From Dendrophyllia cribrosa (taxonomy: Eukaryota > Cnidaria > Anthozoa > Scleractinia > Dendrophylliidae), in the NCBI GenBank assembly GCA_024195265.1, contig JAJLRJ010000002.1, forward strand, positions 20,209,570 to 20,273,569: 64,000 nt of DNA, given 5' to 3'. The position numbers were made by a program, and so were the translations under genes. This document shows, piece by piece, positions 46,284 to 57,099 of this stretch. The notes under the pieces are model-generated. The model did no database searches and was not told the DNA's origin. It saw nothing but the letters and a program-made list of their open reading frames with translations. Numbering within the stretch: position 1 is the first letter of the stretch; every line of letters begins with the position of its first letter.

Positions 46284-47421
46284 TCGGCTGTCTCACTGAA
46301 AATCAATTTGTTGTTTCTTTATTGTACATTAAAACTATTTATATAAGCCATTGCTATCTAGAAGGCCATGCTATCTCGAGAGTTAATGCATTGTGTATAT
46401 GATGCAGTTCTATATCACCTTCAGACTAGGGTGACACCTAAAAATAACAAGCTTCTTGTATATACACAACCCTTTCTTGCATTTGGTGCCTGTATAATAG
46501 GCATAACGTATTAACTCGAGATCACATTTGTACTTAAAAGAATTTATACTTTAAATTTGCGAATAAAAATTCAAGCTACAACAGACTATATTGTCTCACA
46601 ATAATAACAGCTAAAAAAATATAACCTAACAGAAACGTTCAACAACGCGACACTATATTTCCCGGACAAAAATGTCCATTGTATCACATTTTGTTTCGTG
46701 GAAACTGAAGTCCGATCGAGTCATCACTAATTACATTAATCGAGAGCTATGACTGCCATAAAGATGATTTTTTTAAAGAAGATTAACCAGTTGTTATCGT
46801 AATGTGTATATATCGTGTTTTTCCGCTTAAAAGAAGTGGATACTTACAGTTAGCACGAGAAGTCATAAACATGGCTGAACCAAGATGGCGGGTCTGATGT
46901 GCAAATTATAAAGCATTCTGGGTAATGCACTGGAGCATTCTGGGTATTTTATCAGTTGCTATGAAATACTCGGTATATCATAAAAACAAAACAACTTCAT
47001 CATCTTAGATAAACATAAAGGCATTCTTGTTACCAGTTGACAACAATATGACTTCCGGTTGAATACAATTTCACTTCCGGTTTGGTAAAATTACTTTTAT
47101 TTAAGCATACCAGTTGTGTGTAACGTATTATTTTCCGCCATAATTGTTCAGAATATAGGCAAAAATTATTAGGATTCATTTTATTCAACATTGGAACTAG
47201 TTAAATTAGATAAAAAGGCACTTCCGCTTATACTGCATTTCACTTCCGGTCAAGATGGCGGAAATTTTGGAAAAAGCTGTAAAACTCGCCTAAGCAAAAA
47301 ATTTTTCGATGGCACTATATCAGATATTCACAGGTATAAAAAAATCTATCATTCCTGAAAATATGGTGATTTTAACACCAAATGAACAATTCGGGGAAAA
47401 TTCTGCACATATCCGCCCCAC
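46284..47421 (-). promoter_or_regulatory. Upstream/terminal region of the transposon ORF with YY1- and ETS-like words
   Basis: Contains AAGATGGCGG twice (about 46873 and 47252) and CACTTCCGGT/ACTTCCGGT at about 47051, 47072 and 47241, plus GCATTCTGGGTA twice (about 46913-46947). These match YY1, ETS/GABP and, weakly, ZNF143-type core-promoter words; function is inferred. Confidence 0.5.
47405..47421 (-). repeat. Right terminal inverted repeat of the transposon
   Basis: GCACATATCCGCCCCAC, exact inverse of the first 17 bases at 40670. Confidence 0.9.
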
Positions 47422-48713
47422 TAATACGTATTATTCCAAATATACGTCTAGACAAAATATCGTGTGCATTAAGAAAGAATAACATTTTTAAAGGTTTTTT
47501 TAGAAATCCAAGATGGCGACCAAAAGAAGGGTATGAGGGGAAAAATTAAGATTTACAAAGTGAAAGCTACCGTTCTATCCTTGCTATCATACATTTTTAT
47601 GATTAAATTAAATAAAATTAAAAATTATTTATACGGGGTAACCACTTCAGTTAAGTAACTGCTATCAATGTGGGCCCTGTGGTGATGCTGAATAGTCAAA
47701 CATTAAGATTATACAAGTTTCGTTTGTTCCCCTTTAGTGAGCCATACAACCCCCCTAGCTGATGGACTTGGCATTTTAAAGTAACAAAAAATTGTGACAA
47801 AGCCCCTTTAAATCAGCCTTCTTTTTCAACAACTGAAAAGAATTGATGGAGACACATCATTGAAGTTAACGACCACTAAAGTAAACGGACTTTGGATAGT
47901 GCTCTTGTTATTTCCATATTTGTCTATTATATTGGTCGAACAGCGATGAGTCATCGAATTACACTTGGGTGCCACTTGGTAACGTCATTTTTTCAATCTG
48001 GCGATCGAGGGCAATTTATACCATCCGCAACACGCGTAATACACGTGATATACTGCGCCGGGCGTGTTGGCGATTTGCTTAGAGAGTACAATTCTTGTGG
48101 CTCTTTCTTCAGTATCGCTTAAATTTTATTATTTCTATGTTGTTTATTACTGGCTGTATGTTTGTAACGCCAAGGACATTTGTAGAGATAAACGACTAGA
48201 AACTCCTTTTACATGCCACTGAATCAGATTATTTCGTTTTAAAGTCAACATTCTAATGTTGGTGCTGCTCTTCAAAGGCAGTTCTAACGTTTGAGTTTAT
48301 GGAATAAATTCTATGGTGCAATCGTAGATTTTAATGAATGTTATTGTTATGTTTTAGGTATTTTATTTTTATTTTTTGGAGCCTCTTGAAAGTGAAAAAA
48401 ATATACAAAATCATTTTAAACGAAAAATTGTGATTCAATATCACATTTTGCATGCGCAAGGATGCGTAGCCGGGATAAAGTATGAACGTCTTGTAATCAA
48501 GGATAAACTTACCTTTAAAACCTATACATACACTGGGTATCAGAATAACATTTTCATGTGAAAAGAGCAATACTCTAGCATATGAAAAAAACTTCCGCTG
48601 TTATTCGGCAAATTTCTTTAAAAACCAAATTAAATAACCAAAATATTAAACATAGATTGCTTGGCTACTTGAATTAATATTGCTATTAAATAAAGAAGTC
48701 AAATATTGCATAC
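47422..48713. other. Non-coding stretch between transposon and duplicated leader exons
   Basis: No credible ORF; one AAGATGGCGACC word near 47512 and AT-rich text. Two antiparallel small frames at 48331-48570 overlap and are rejected. I find no copy of ppd exon 4 here. Confidence 0.55.
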
Positions 48714-49651
48714 CCGGCTTTCTGGATTAACAGCGACCTGAAAAACAAAAAACCGCACGATTTATGAGTCGTTGCCTGACAGAAAAGAACAAAACTAAGA
48801 GACTGAAAACCGAAGAGACTGAATCAAGTTCGTCGATACCAGGAGGGAAAAGATTAGTCTTCTCAAGTTTATTCAAGTGTATCTTATCGACTAGTACATG
48901 ATAACATTAAATCGAAAAGGTGGTTAAAATAAAGATACACGAAGTGGCCAATTTATTTTATCAACTCAATTTAATTAAATGTAACCAAACGTTCTTGTCT
49001 CACTCCCTCACCGACGCAGTAGCACGGTTTCTTTAGCGACTCAAAACCCTTTAATTCACATTTATTTCAAATTAAGATAAATAAGTTATTTCCACTTAAA
49101 ATGCCATTAATGCTGTATGTATTGTGAAAGAATGAAACGGTGATCATGCTCATTCTCAGTTGGCATAGAACATTTTCGGTCGGTTGTTTCTTTCGTGTCC
49201 TTCGGCGAAAAAAAAAAAACGTTTTCGAATAATGTCAGTAGAAGTTCATCGACCAGCACCGAACTTGTTGAAACTGCTAAACATATATAGAGTTCAATAT
49301 CAACCTGCAATTCAACCAAAAATAATCGAAAAAGTGTTCTGTCTAAGCACTTCACGCAAATCAACAAAAACCGGTCGAGGTTAAAACAGATGGTCTCATT
49401 TCAGTAGGACCGATTGTCTTCAGTTCTTACAGATAAAGTTCTATATTACATACCTCTGCAAAGTCGAACGATCCAAGCGAAAAACAACGAGCCTGTGGCA
49501 CAGGTAAAGAAAACAGTCACGTTAATTTGAGATGTAGCACGCTATAAATCGATTCACGTGCATTGTTCTCGTCAAGGGTGCTTACTTGGGCAATGACAGA
49601 GGATGTAAAACGGCGAAACAGTGAACAAACGACAGAGAATTTTACGGCCAT
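48714..49651 (-). CDS. Second set of ppd leader exons (alternative first exons or orphan duplicate)
   Basis: Three exons on the minus strand mirror ppd exons 1-3. Exon 1' 49651-49586 (66 nt, same length) encodes MAVKFSVVCSLFRR...; exon 2' 49492-49454 (39 nt) encodes ARCFSLGSFDFAE; exon 3' 48737-48714 (24 nt) encodes VAVNPESR. Each has AG before and GT after, and all stay in phase 0, compatible with splicing to ppd exon 4 at 33703, 15 kb away. No downstream decarboxylase exon is found between 34.9 and 48.7 kb. Either an upstream promoter of ppd, with the transposon lying in its first long intron, or the stranded 5' end of a broken tandem copy. Confidence 0.75.
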
Positions 49652-50274
49652 GTTCACGATTTATGGTCAAAGCGAGTAATGGAATAAAAATATAAGTATC
49701 TGTGATTTTACAAAACGTTCTAGATATTGGAAAGCTCATAGTGAAATTGGTTTTCGAGACCAATACAATTTACACTTTGGACTGGAGAGTGTACGTAGGC
49801 CTGAACTAAACAAAAAAAAGAATATTAGCACCGCATTCCGTATTCCCTTGCAAATGTTTAGTGGATTAGACATACCAAAAAAAAAAAAGAAAAAAATTAA
49901 TAGCTGGAGATATTGAAAATGTATTGTTTGATGATATTTTCGTGTTTATAGTATGTGACTATCGATTGAGTCAACTTTTATTGAATAAAAGAATTGAGAT
50001 ATTTTGTGGTTGGGTATTGTTGCGTGAAGCTGGGAGCGTGAATAGTGGATTTCCTTTGTCGCGCGTTGAATGTTTGAGAGAGAACAGATGTGACAGCTTG
50101 ATGGCCTAACGGGGTTAATAGTAAATAACTGGAAATTGATCGCTTCTGTATGGGTAACATTTCAGTTATACCCATATACGCAAGCATGCCTGCATGGACT
50201 GTTCTTAACATAGTAGACGCGCCAAAGCCAGGCCAACGAAAAGTCACGCCTGTACTAGACTGTAGTAAAACCTG

Positions 50275-50728
50275 TTAAGGTGCCCATAACGTTTTATTTT
50301 TTAATTTTCTTATCTAAATCTACACGTCACGCAATGAACGTCTGCGAAAAAATTTTTTGATTTTAGCAAAACGTGAATTTTTTATGATTTTTTATAAAGT
50401 CTTCGAAATTTGCCACCATTTTGGTCCACCATTCGCATTAGTCTCCTCTCGGTCCCTCCGTGACGTAGATTAAGGAACACATAACTTCAAACAAAGGAAC
50501 TTGTGACTTCAAACAAAGGAACTGTGACGTAGATTAAGGAACATGTGAGCCCGTTGGCCTTCTTAACAGCGGGACGGGTATACCGCAAAAAATAGGATTT
50601 TGAAGATTTGAAATATTTATAAAAAATTCGCGTTTTGTGCAAAGCGCGAAATTGTTTCGCAGAGGTTCCTTGTGTGGTGTTTACATTCAGATGAGAAAAT
50701 AAAAAATTAAACGTTATGGGCACTTTAA
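50275..50728. mobile_element. TTAA-flanked MITE, GGTGCCCATAACGTTT ends
   Basis: TTAAGGTGCCCATAACGTTT on the left mirrors AAACGTTATGGGCACTTTAA. Inner inverted words CAAAACGTGAATTTTT / AAAAATTCGCGTTTTG give a long imperfect hairpin. GTGACGTAGATTAAGGAACA occurs twice and TTCAAACAAAGGAACT twice near the centre. Confidence 0.8.
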
Positions 50729-51128
50729 GCTACACGCACGCTGAATGCCCAAGAAAACCGTTAACCCTTGGTTAACCCTTTAAGCGCTAATATCAACTGA
50801 CAAATTCTTTTTACTTTTCTCCATACATTTCTTATAGTACCAGTTAGGAGAAGTTTTTTTCATTTTTTTTTTGTGATCATTTCCTGAATTCTTGTGATTT
50901 GTTTGCTTGAATATACATTGATATATTACAAGGAGAAGTTTGATGTTGGTCACGTTTGGATAATACCGGCTGCAGTCAGTCGTTGAATTGTTGTTTGATA
51001 TTTTCAAGAAAAAGGAAGGGTTAGCATTTTTTACGGAAAACCTTCGCGGTTATCAAAGGCACGCAAAGCACTGGGAATCTGATTTCATTGATTTGGGACC
51101 ATTTGTGATTTGAGAAATTTATAATGTA

Positions 51129-51386
51129 TAACCAAAACCAAAGTGATTACTCTGACCAATCAGAGCAGTCGTAAACAATCCAATGAACCAATCAGAGCTC
51201 GAAGCAAATACATGTCGCCGGCGCCAAACGCGGGAAAACGCGTGCGAGCAAGTCACGATTGGTTTTGGTTTTACTTCTGATTGGTCGAGAAAGTGGCGCG
51301 AGATTTTTTAGCCAATCACAAAGCGTAGCAATGCAAAACCAAAGCAATTGTGTAATTACTTTAGATACTCAATTGAAAACAGCTCT
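51129..51386. mobile_element. Non-autonomous element, second copy of the 17040-17326 family
   Basis: Shares CCAATGAACCAATCAGAGC, CGCGGGAAAACG, GGCGCGAGATTTTTTAGCC and CAATTGAAAACAGCTCTA with the first copy. The left terminus is diverged. Confidence 0.75.
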
Positions 51387-52472
51387 ATACAAAAAATGAC
51401 CCACTTATAAACAGATGTGAGGTCCATTTATCGTCTTAAACCCGCGGTCCAAGTTAGATTTCGTTTAAATAACCGACCCAAGGTATTCAGTGTCCTAAAA
51501 CTTTACTTGAAAATAAAATAAAATTTTGTCCATAACACCACACTGTGATAAATAAATTGTTAGGTGTGTATGTAGCAGTTTTGAAAAGCTGATGACGTAA
51601 TTCCCAGACACTTCAAATTGTTTTTTTTTTTTAATTTTTTTAATTGCTTATAGAAACAAAGACATACAAACAACTTACAAGTACAGTAAAAAAAAAAAGA
51701 AATTAAATTAAATTAAACAATTATCACACATTATGGGAACAAGGTTCTTCTTGACGCTGTAACTTCTGCTTTACACTCCTATTGACATCGCTACTTACTA
51801 TTTACTATACAAAAGACTTTTCGAACATGTACTTATATTTAAGGTTAACTAAAAATTCATTTACCACTATGGTAGCGAGAGTATGTAAAGCAAGAAGTCA
51901 TCATTAGTTTCATATATGTAGATTGAGAAAGCTCGAAAACAAAAACATGACACAACAAACACAACATAGAATCACATACCAAATTTACGAGGATATGCAC
52001 TATTTGCATGCAGTTCACAGGAGTCCTTCAGCATTTCCTATCCTCACTAATTTTCCAATTGACTTTGTCAAGTATGTTGATAAGATTTCCGTAGCGACAT
52101 AGATGATTAGCAGATAAAATTACAAATTGTTCAGGTCTTCTTCGCAATAGATTCTTGTAGGCCTGCCACTTGGAGAAGTTTTAACGTAAAGCTTACTATC
52201 CAAAGACCAGGCGGCTAGGATCAATCCATTCCTTTCATCTTATTCGCTTTCGCATTGTCTTTTTTCTGTACTGGGTTAAGTTTTTATTTATAAAGATTCG
52301 CGTGGATTGTACAACATCAGCAACCGAACAGTCCGGGAATTAGATCTACGATCCTGACATTCTTGCGCCTTCTTTTTATGACAAATGAATTTAACTAAGA
52401 TGGACTTTGGCTGATTGTTTTTACTATGTAGTTTATGTGAAATATCGGTGTCTTTACGCGTAATAGGAACAT

Positions 52473-52901
52473 CTAATCACTTGTCGTCCGTTGCTGTATA
52501 AAGATCTTCCGGAATACCATGTATTTCGAGCGCGTGTTTACGCGTATTAACTGTTCCAGATCATCTTGCTGACCGTACAGCCTGTTTATTTCGCGTTCCT
52601 GGGTGTCGACTTTCTTTCTCAGTGCGTCTACCGCATTTTTTAGCTCGTCGTTGTAGTTAAACGCTTTTTTTAAAGCTGTCTTCAGAGAACTTATTTCCGT
52701 TGAGTGCTTCTTAAAAGAGGATTTCAGCTCCATGAGTTCAGCCGCCATTCTTCGGTTTTCAGTCTGCATTTCCAGAAGTGTTTGCTGGACTCCTACAAGC
52801 ATCCCTTTGATATCTTTAAGACTTGTCTCTTTTTCTTCGCTTGGTTTAAAGGCATCTTCGCCCTTGTTGTTGTCATCTAGATTTGCCTCGCATTCCGCCA
52901 T
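52473..52901 (-). pseudogene. LINE-type ORF1 (coiled-coil) fragment, frameshifted
   Basis: The 142-codon frame starts MAECEANLDDNNKG and forms a long heptad-rich coiled coil with the recurring SLKDIKGMLVGVQQTL and DDLEQ words of L1-type ORF1 (transposase_22-like) proteins in invertebrates. At about 52540 the family text continues in another frame (ALEIHGIPEDLY), so the end of the displayed frame (VNTRSKYMVFRK) is a frameshift artefact. No reverse transcriptase follows. Identity is from recall of the family, not a search. Confidence 0.55.
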
Positions 52902-53417
52902 GTTTTGCTCAGTTCTTAGCGATGCTATTTTCTTCTTCAGTCGAGCCTCTATCGCCTCTTTTGTGTTTCTTTCCCTTGTTTGTCATAAAGATTACTTCTT
53001 TTTTCGAAAGGTAGTCACGCGCATGCTCTCACTTCAAATTGTTCTTCTTTGTGATCATTTTCAAATGAAAAAAAGGGAAAAAATCGAACTCCTTCACAAA
53101 ATGTCTTACTCGAGTTAACACAAAAATTAATAAAAGTTTTAAAAATTAACGGAGATCATTCGTCATCCCATATATGAATTGTTTTAAGTCTGCGTTTGCT
53201 TTCTTTTCAGAAATAGCTGATTGTGTTGTGAAATGGTATCAATATCAGTCACAAATCACTACTGAGTTACTGCGAGTCGCGTGTATTTCTAATAAAGGGA
53301 CTTTAAATATCAGATGTGCACAAAATAATGAATTTTGAATGCTGGCTAAGCTAGCAAAGAAATGCTGAATACAAGTTTCGATTTCTGAGCTCAAGGATCA
53401 TAAAATACCTAAAATTA

Positions 53418-53508
53418 ATTTGATAAAAAAGCAAGGCTTATAAACGGTACGGAAACGAGAAATATAGTCGTTTCCGTACCGTTTATCAGCCGTGCTTTTT
53501 TATCAAAT
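53418..53508. repeat. Palindrome, about 41-bp arms
   Basis: ATTTGATAAAAAAGCAAGGC... TAAACGGTACGGAAACGA is mirrored as TCGTTTCCGTACCGTTTA ...GTGCTTTTTTATCAAAT around a 9-bp centre. Confidence 0.85.
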
Positions 53509-53588
53509 CGTTTCGCCTAGCGGCCGGGAGCGATGAGAGGCGGCTGTATTCGCAGGCTAGTACTGTCTTGCTTGGTCTGTCGGCGTGT

Positions 53589-53990
53589 TTAGTGCCTTGT
53601 GTGGGAAACAACGCAGCACGTAGTGCCCAACGCAAGCATTCGTCGTCTTTGTTTTTTGTTTATGTTGGCTTGCATATCCCTTAGCTTTTCAGTTGTGAAG
53701 AAGTAAGTAGGAACCACCTTTGATGGGTTGGTAAAGTCAAGCCAAACATTGTTGACTTTTTGAATGACCCAGCCTGAACCCATGTGTACCGACCTTGCTA
53801 CTTGCTCAAGTATTGAGTTGATTACGGCGTCCGTTTGTTCGGTAACTTCAGCTTGGCTAAAGTGTGTCACTATAAGTGGGTTTGGCAGTCTGATGTAGTG
53901 GTTTACTGTTTCTATACCTTCTAGTACTACCTTTGCCAAGTGGATTTCAAGCGTGAAATTCACTTTAACAGGACCAAGTTCAACAACCTC
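53589..53990 (-). pseudogene. Fragment of a large virus-like/DNA-element protein
   Basis: A 124-codon frame with LEIHLAKVVLEGIETV, a helical middle and GSGWVIQKVNNVWLDF. The GSGW-x3-KV block resembles the segment before the protein-primed polymerase in large virus-like DNA elements of invertebrate genomes, but here the motif after it has changed and no polymerase follows. Upstream text (about 54010-54150) continues a decayed frame. Low confidence, from recall. Confidence 0.35.
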
Positions 53991-54270
53991 TTCCCAATCA
54001 CCTGAGTTATTGTAGGCTTGTTCTCTAGGTAGAACAATCTGAGGTTTTTTGTGGGATGGTCATCGGGGACAAACCATCTTATAGCTGTGAAGCCAACCTT
54101 GAAGGGCTTGATTTCTTAGACGAAACCACAGTGCAGCATCCATGGCAGTTATACTGGGTATGTAGCGTGTTCAATAGGTAATAACCCCCCGCTCAGTGTG
54201 ATGGGCGTCCGACCCCACCCTATATAATATAAATTTTTAAAGTTCTGATTTTCTAAGACACTGTGTAGTA

Positions 54271-54403
54271 GAGGGGAGTACATTGTCCGACCCCATCACC
54301 AAGTGCACATCAACTCCGCCCAAGCCCCACGACTGACCACTGAGTGGGGCTTGGGCAGAGTTGATGTGCACTTGGTGATGGGGTCGGACATGTACTCCCC
54401 TTT
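54271..54403. repeat. Near-perfect palindrome, 60-bp arms
   Basis: GAGGGGAGTACATTGTCCGA... is mirrored by ...TCGGACATGTACTCCCC across a 13-bp centre. The arms also share CCCCATCACCAAGTGCACAT. Confidence 0.9.
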
Positions 54404-54804
54404 ACTTCTAAACTTATTTTACCGGTTTAAAGTTAATTTATTCGTCCATGGCGCTGGACGGCGGCTCGATCAAAGGAACTAACGGGTCCTCGCAGTGGTT
54501 ACTTTTTCGTTCGGCGTAGCTCGGCGTAGAAGAATCCACTGCTCGCAGGGTAGGTTGCTCTCATAGCTAGAAAACAAACTGCTTGCGAAGACGAAAACGA
54601 TCGATAAATAACAATGCTGCAGTCTATGATAAGTTATTTCGCAACTTGTTGCATGTGATTGGACGTGATCCGGATCCGGACGACTAAATTCAAAGGTTAT
54701 TCGCTAGACCATAAACACAATGAAAAAATAGCTTCTAGAATTAGGCTTTGTTTATCGACTTAAAATAAACTTAAATCCCACACTGCAATTAAAAACTAAT
54801 TTAT

Positions 54805-54850
54805 CAAACCGCGTCTTTCGATGACAGTAGTCATCGAAAGACGCGGTTTG
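54805..54850. repeat. Perfect 21-bp inverted repeat
   Basis: CAAACCGCGTCTTTCGATGA(C) and its exact inverse are separated by AGTA. Confidence 0.9.
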
Positions 54851-55479
54851 GAAAGTGCAAAGTGCTTCGTAATGCTACCTGTCTTAAGCAAGAGAATGAC
54901 GTGAGTTAAATTAGAGAGTCTTTCATATCAGCAACATTGCTTTGGACAAGTAAAAGTTACTCAGTTAAAAGACTTTTCTAAAGCGAGGAGGTCCTTTGAA
55001 TCTTTAAACTGAATTGAAACAGTAATAGAGAAAATTTAGCTGTATTTCAAGAATTTCTTAATTAATTTATTATTTAATTTCTTTCTCCCGGGGTTGCTCT
55101 CATAGCCAGAAAACAAACTGCTTGCGAAAACAGAGTGAGCCTATTAATAGTTTTTAAGGCTGTTTTTGCCCACAGCAAACGATAACGTTAGACAGATAGC
55201 GATTAAGATTATTAAATTATTAAAGATTTATTTAAACGTGTGAATTTCCAAGGCGAATGTGAACCCCTAATGCGTTCAATAAAATCGACCCTCTGGCTTG
55301 TGATGAAATGGGGCAGTGACGCATACCGCCTGACCTTTAGGTGACAGGAAATTGAAAGTTAAACTGATAGCTGACACTTAAATTGTGCTTGCTTTAAAAC
55401 ATTCCATGGCTTGATTGCAGTCCACTGCATATCTACCTTGTTTCGTGCCAGAAGTGTCTGTTTATAGGACGTCGCATGT

Positions 55480-55900
55480 TACAGGTTTTTCTCTCATTAT
55501 TTCTTTCTTTAGCTTTTTAAACCATATGATCCATCTGAAAGGTGCGGATGCCGCATACTGATGTCTACTCAGCTAGATCGGAACTGCGCGCAAACTTGAT
55601 TGAAAAAGGTATAGAAAGCGAAAATCGGACAGAAAGATAGCGAAACCCAAGAAATGACCATAGAGTACTGACAAACATCTAGAATGAGGCTTATGCAAAG
55701 CGTAAAGGCCATTCAATGTTCTTTTGCTTCGAAAACGTTGAAAGTAATTTTGATTTAATTACAAGCCTATTTTAATATCAGCTTTTCCATGTCTACATAT
55801 CAGCGGACCAGACAGTATTCAAGAGGACTTATGTCTAATTCCTACCAATTTGTCGAAAACGTTACGTTTTTGCGAAGAGTTTCGACTGACATGTTTTCTC
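55480..55900 (+). repeat. Dispersed direct repeat, copy 1 (candidate LTR)
   Basis: Shares ATTTCTTTCTTTAGCT, CATATGATCCAT, AAAGGTGCGGATGCCGCA, AAAAGATAGCG-like text and GTTTCGACTGACATGTTTT with 60470-60850 in the same order and orientation. The pair flanks the decayed Ty3/gypsy pol. Confidence 0.55.
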
Positions 55901-56466
55901 ACTGAAAATTGTATTTACATATTATTCCTTGCGAATACAAAGGCCACATATCAATTTCAATTTGTGTTCGTTTTATATGTCCAAGGCCTTAGTGAACGAA
56001 GTTAATCGGGCCTAAATATTTATTACTCGAGAAGCATTTGGCTATGCGCTCGTCTACTTATTTAAATTCAAATGGCTTATGAGCGGCATAATCTGGACAA
56101 ATCTAAATAAACAAATGCATCCCCAAAAGTATAAACGACAGTACATAAAATACTAAAATGACTGACCGACACTAAATTGTTTACTGCATTACCTATATTC
56201 TGCGCAAAGGTGACATAATATCCGAAAATAAATTAAGGTTACAGTGTACCTTCAGATCGAAAATTTATTGAAATTAGTTTTTTGGCGTCAAAATAAAGTT
56301 TACAGAATGAACTTTCATCCAAAAAAAATAGAGTACAAGACAACAAAGGTAGAAAACAAAGAAAAAAGTCACAGGTTTTTACACCAAGGTGAACCCAAAC
56401 AAGCGGTACATAAAAATCTTTTCTTACGAAACGTCAAGTTAATTCTGCTTAATTGACCATTAGGTA

Positions 56467-56650
56467 AAGGCTGGTTTTCACTAGCGCATAAGCATAAGCA
56501 CAAGCCAACATACGCAGACTCAGTAACATGTTGATCATTAGTTCCAATTGTTTGAACAAAACAGAACAATAGGCACTAATGATCAACACGTTACTGAGTC
56601 TGCGTATGTTGGCTTGTGCTTATGCTTATGCGCTAGTGAAAACCAGCCTT
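56467..56650. repeat. Long palindrome, about 75-bp arms
   Basis: AAGGCTGGTTTTCACTAGCG... is mirrored by ...CGCTAGTGAAAACCAGCCTT. Inner arms share TAAGCATAAGCACAAGCC and ACATACGCAGACTCAGTAAC. The centre is about 30 bp. Foldback-type transposon. Confidence 0.9.
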
Positions 56651-57099
56651 AACAAAACAGGAAATCGAAAGTGAAAAAGCGGGCACCAATTGCGGGCACC
56701 TAAATTATGCTTGCTTTAGCACATTCCACTGATTGATATATCTACCTTGTTTCGTACTATGTTGTGTTCACATCAGCACTGAAACATGTTTCAACGAAAT
56801 ACGTTTCCTGTAAACATGTTTGCAGTTTCATTGTCCACATTAGTCGTTAATTACGCCTGCTTCTACAATTTAATATGCTGTTTTACGAAACAAGCATATG
56901 ATTATAAAGCTCGCATAAAATCTATATAATTACACATGAACCGAAAAAAAAAATAGAGCTTAAACTTGCTATTGCATGATTTATGGTTTTATTTCACTTG
57001 TCAAGCCCTTCAGAAACGAAGGTCATTCAGCGTTCAACAAGGAGACGACACTTGCGCTAACGCGTTTGTCTGGCTTAGATCAAAACTACCCCATAAGGT

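Larger units (their letters stand above)
40670..47421 (-). mobile_element. Complete 6.75-kb DNA transposon with TIRs and TA duplication
   Basis: GTGGGGCGGATATGTGC at 40670-40686 is the exact inverse of GCACATATCCGCCCCAC at 47405-47421, and TA flanks both ends (40668-40669, 47422-47423). Inverted similarity continues inward (GAATTGTTCA...TGTTAAAA..., GATATAGTGCC against GGCACTATATC). Subterminal regions carry mirrored ACCGGAAGTG and AAGATGGCGG words. One long minus-strand ORF (41718-46283) fills the middle. Everything needed for an autonomous element is present, but I cannot assign it to a named superfamily from memory. Confidence 0.85.
49652..52472. other. Intergenic, repeats only
   Basis: Includes a TTAA element (50275-50728), a second copy of the AGAGCTGTTTTC-type repeat (51129-51386) and AT-rich text with homopolymers. 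No ORF above 90 codons has recognisable features. Confidence 0.55.
53991..57099. other. Non-coding stretch with palindromes and dispersed repeats
   Basis: Holds palindromes at 54271-54403, 54805-54850 and 56467-56650, a 36-bp direct repeat (GTTGCTCTCATAGC, about 54552 and 55094) and the copy of a ~380-bp repeat at 55480-55900 that reappears at 60470-60850. No credible gene. Confidence 0.55.
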
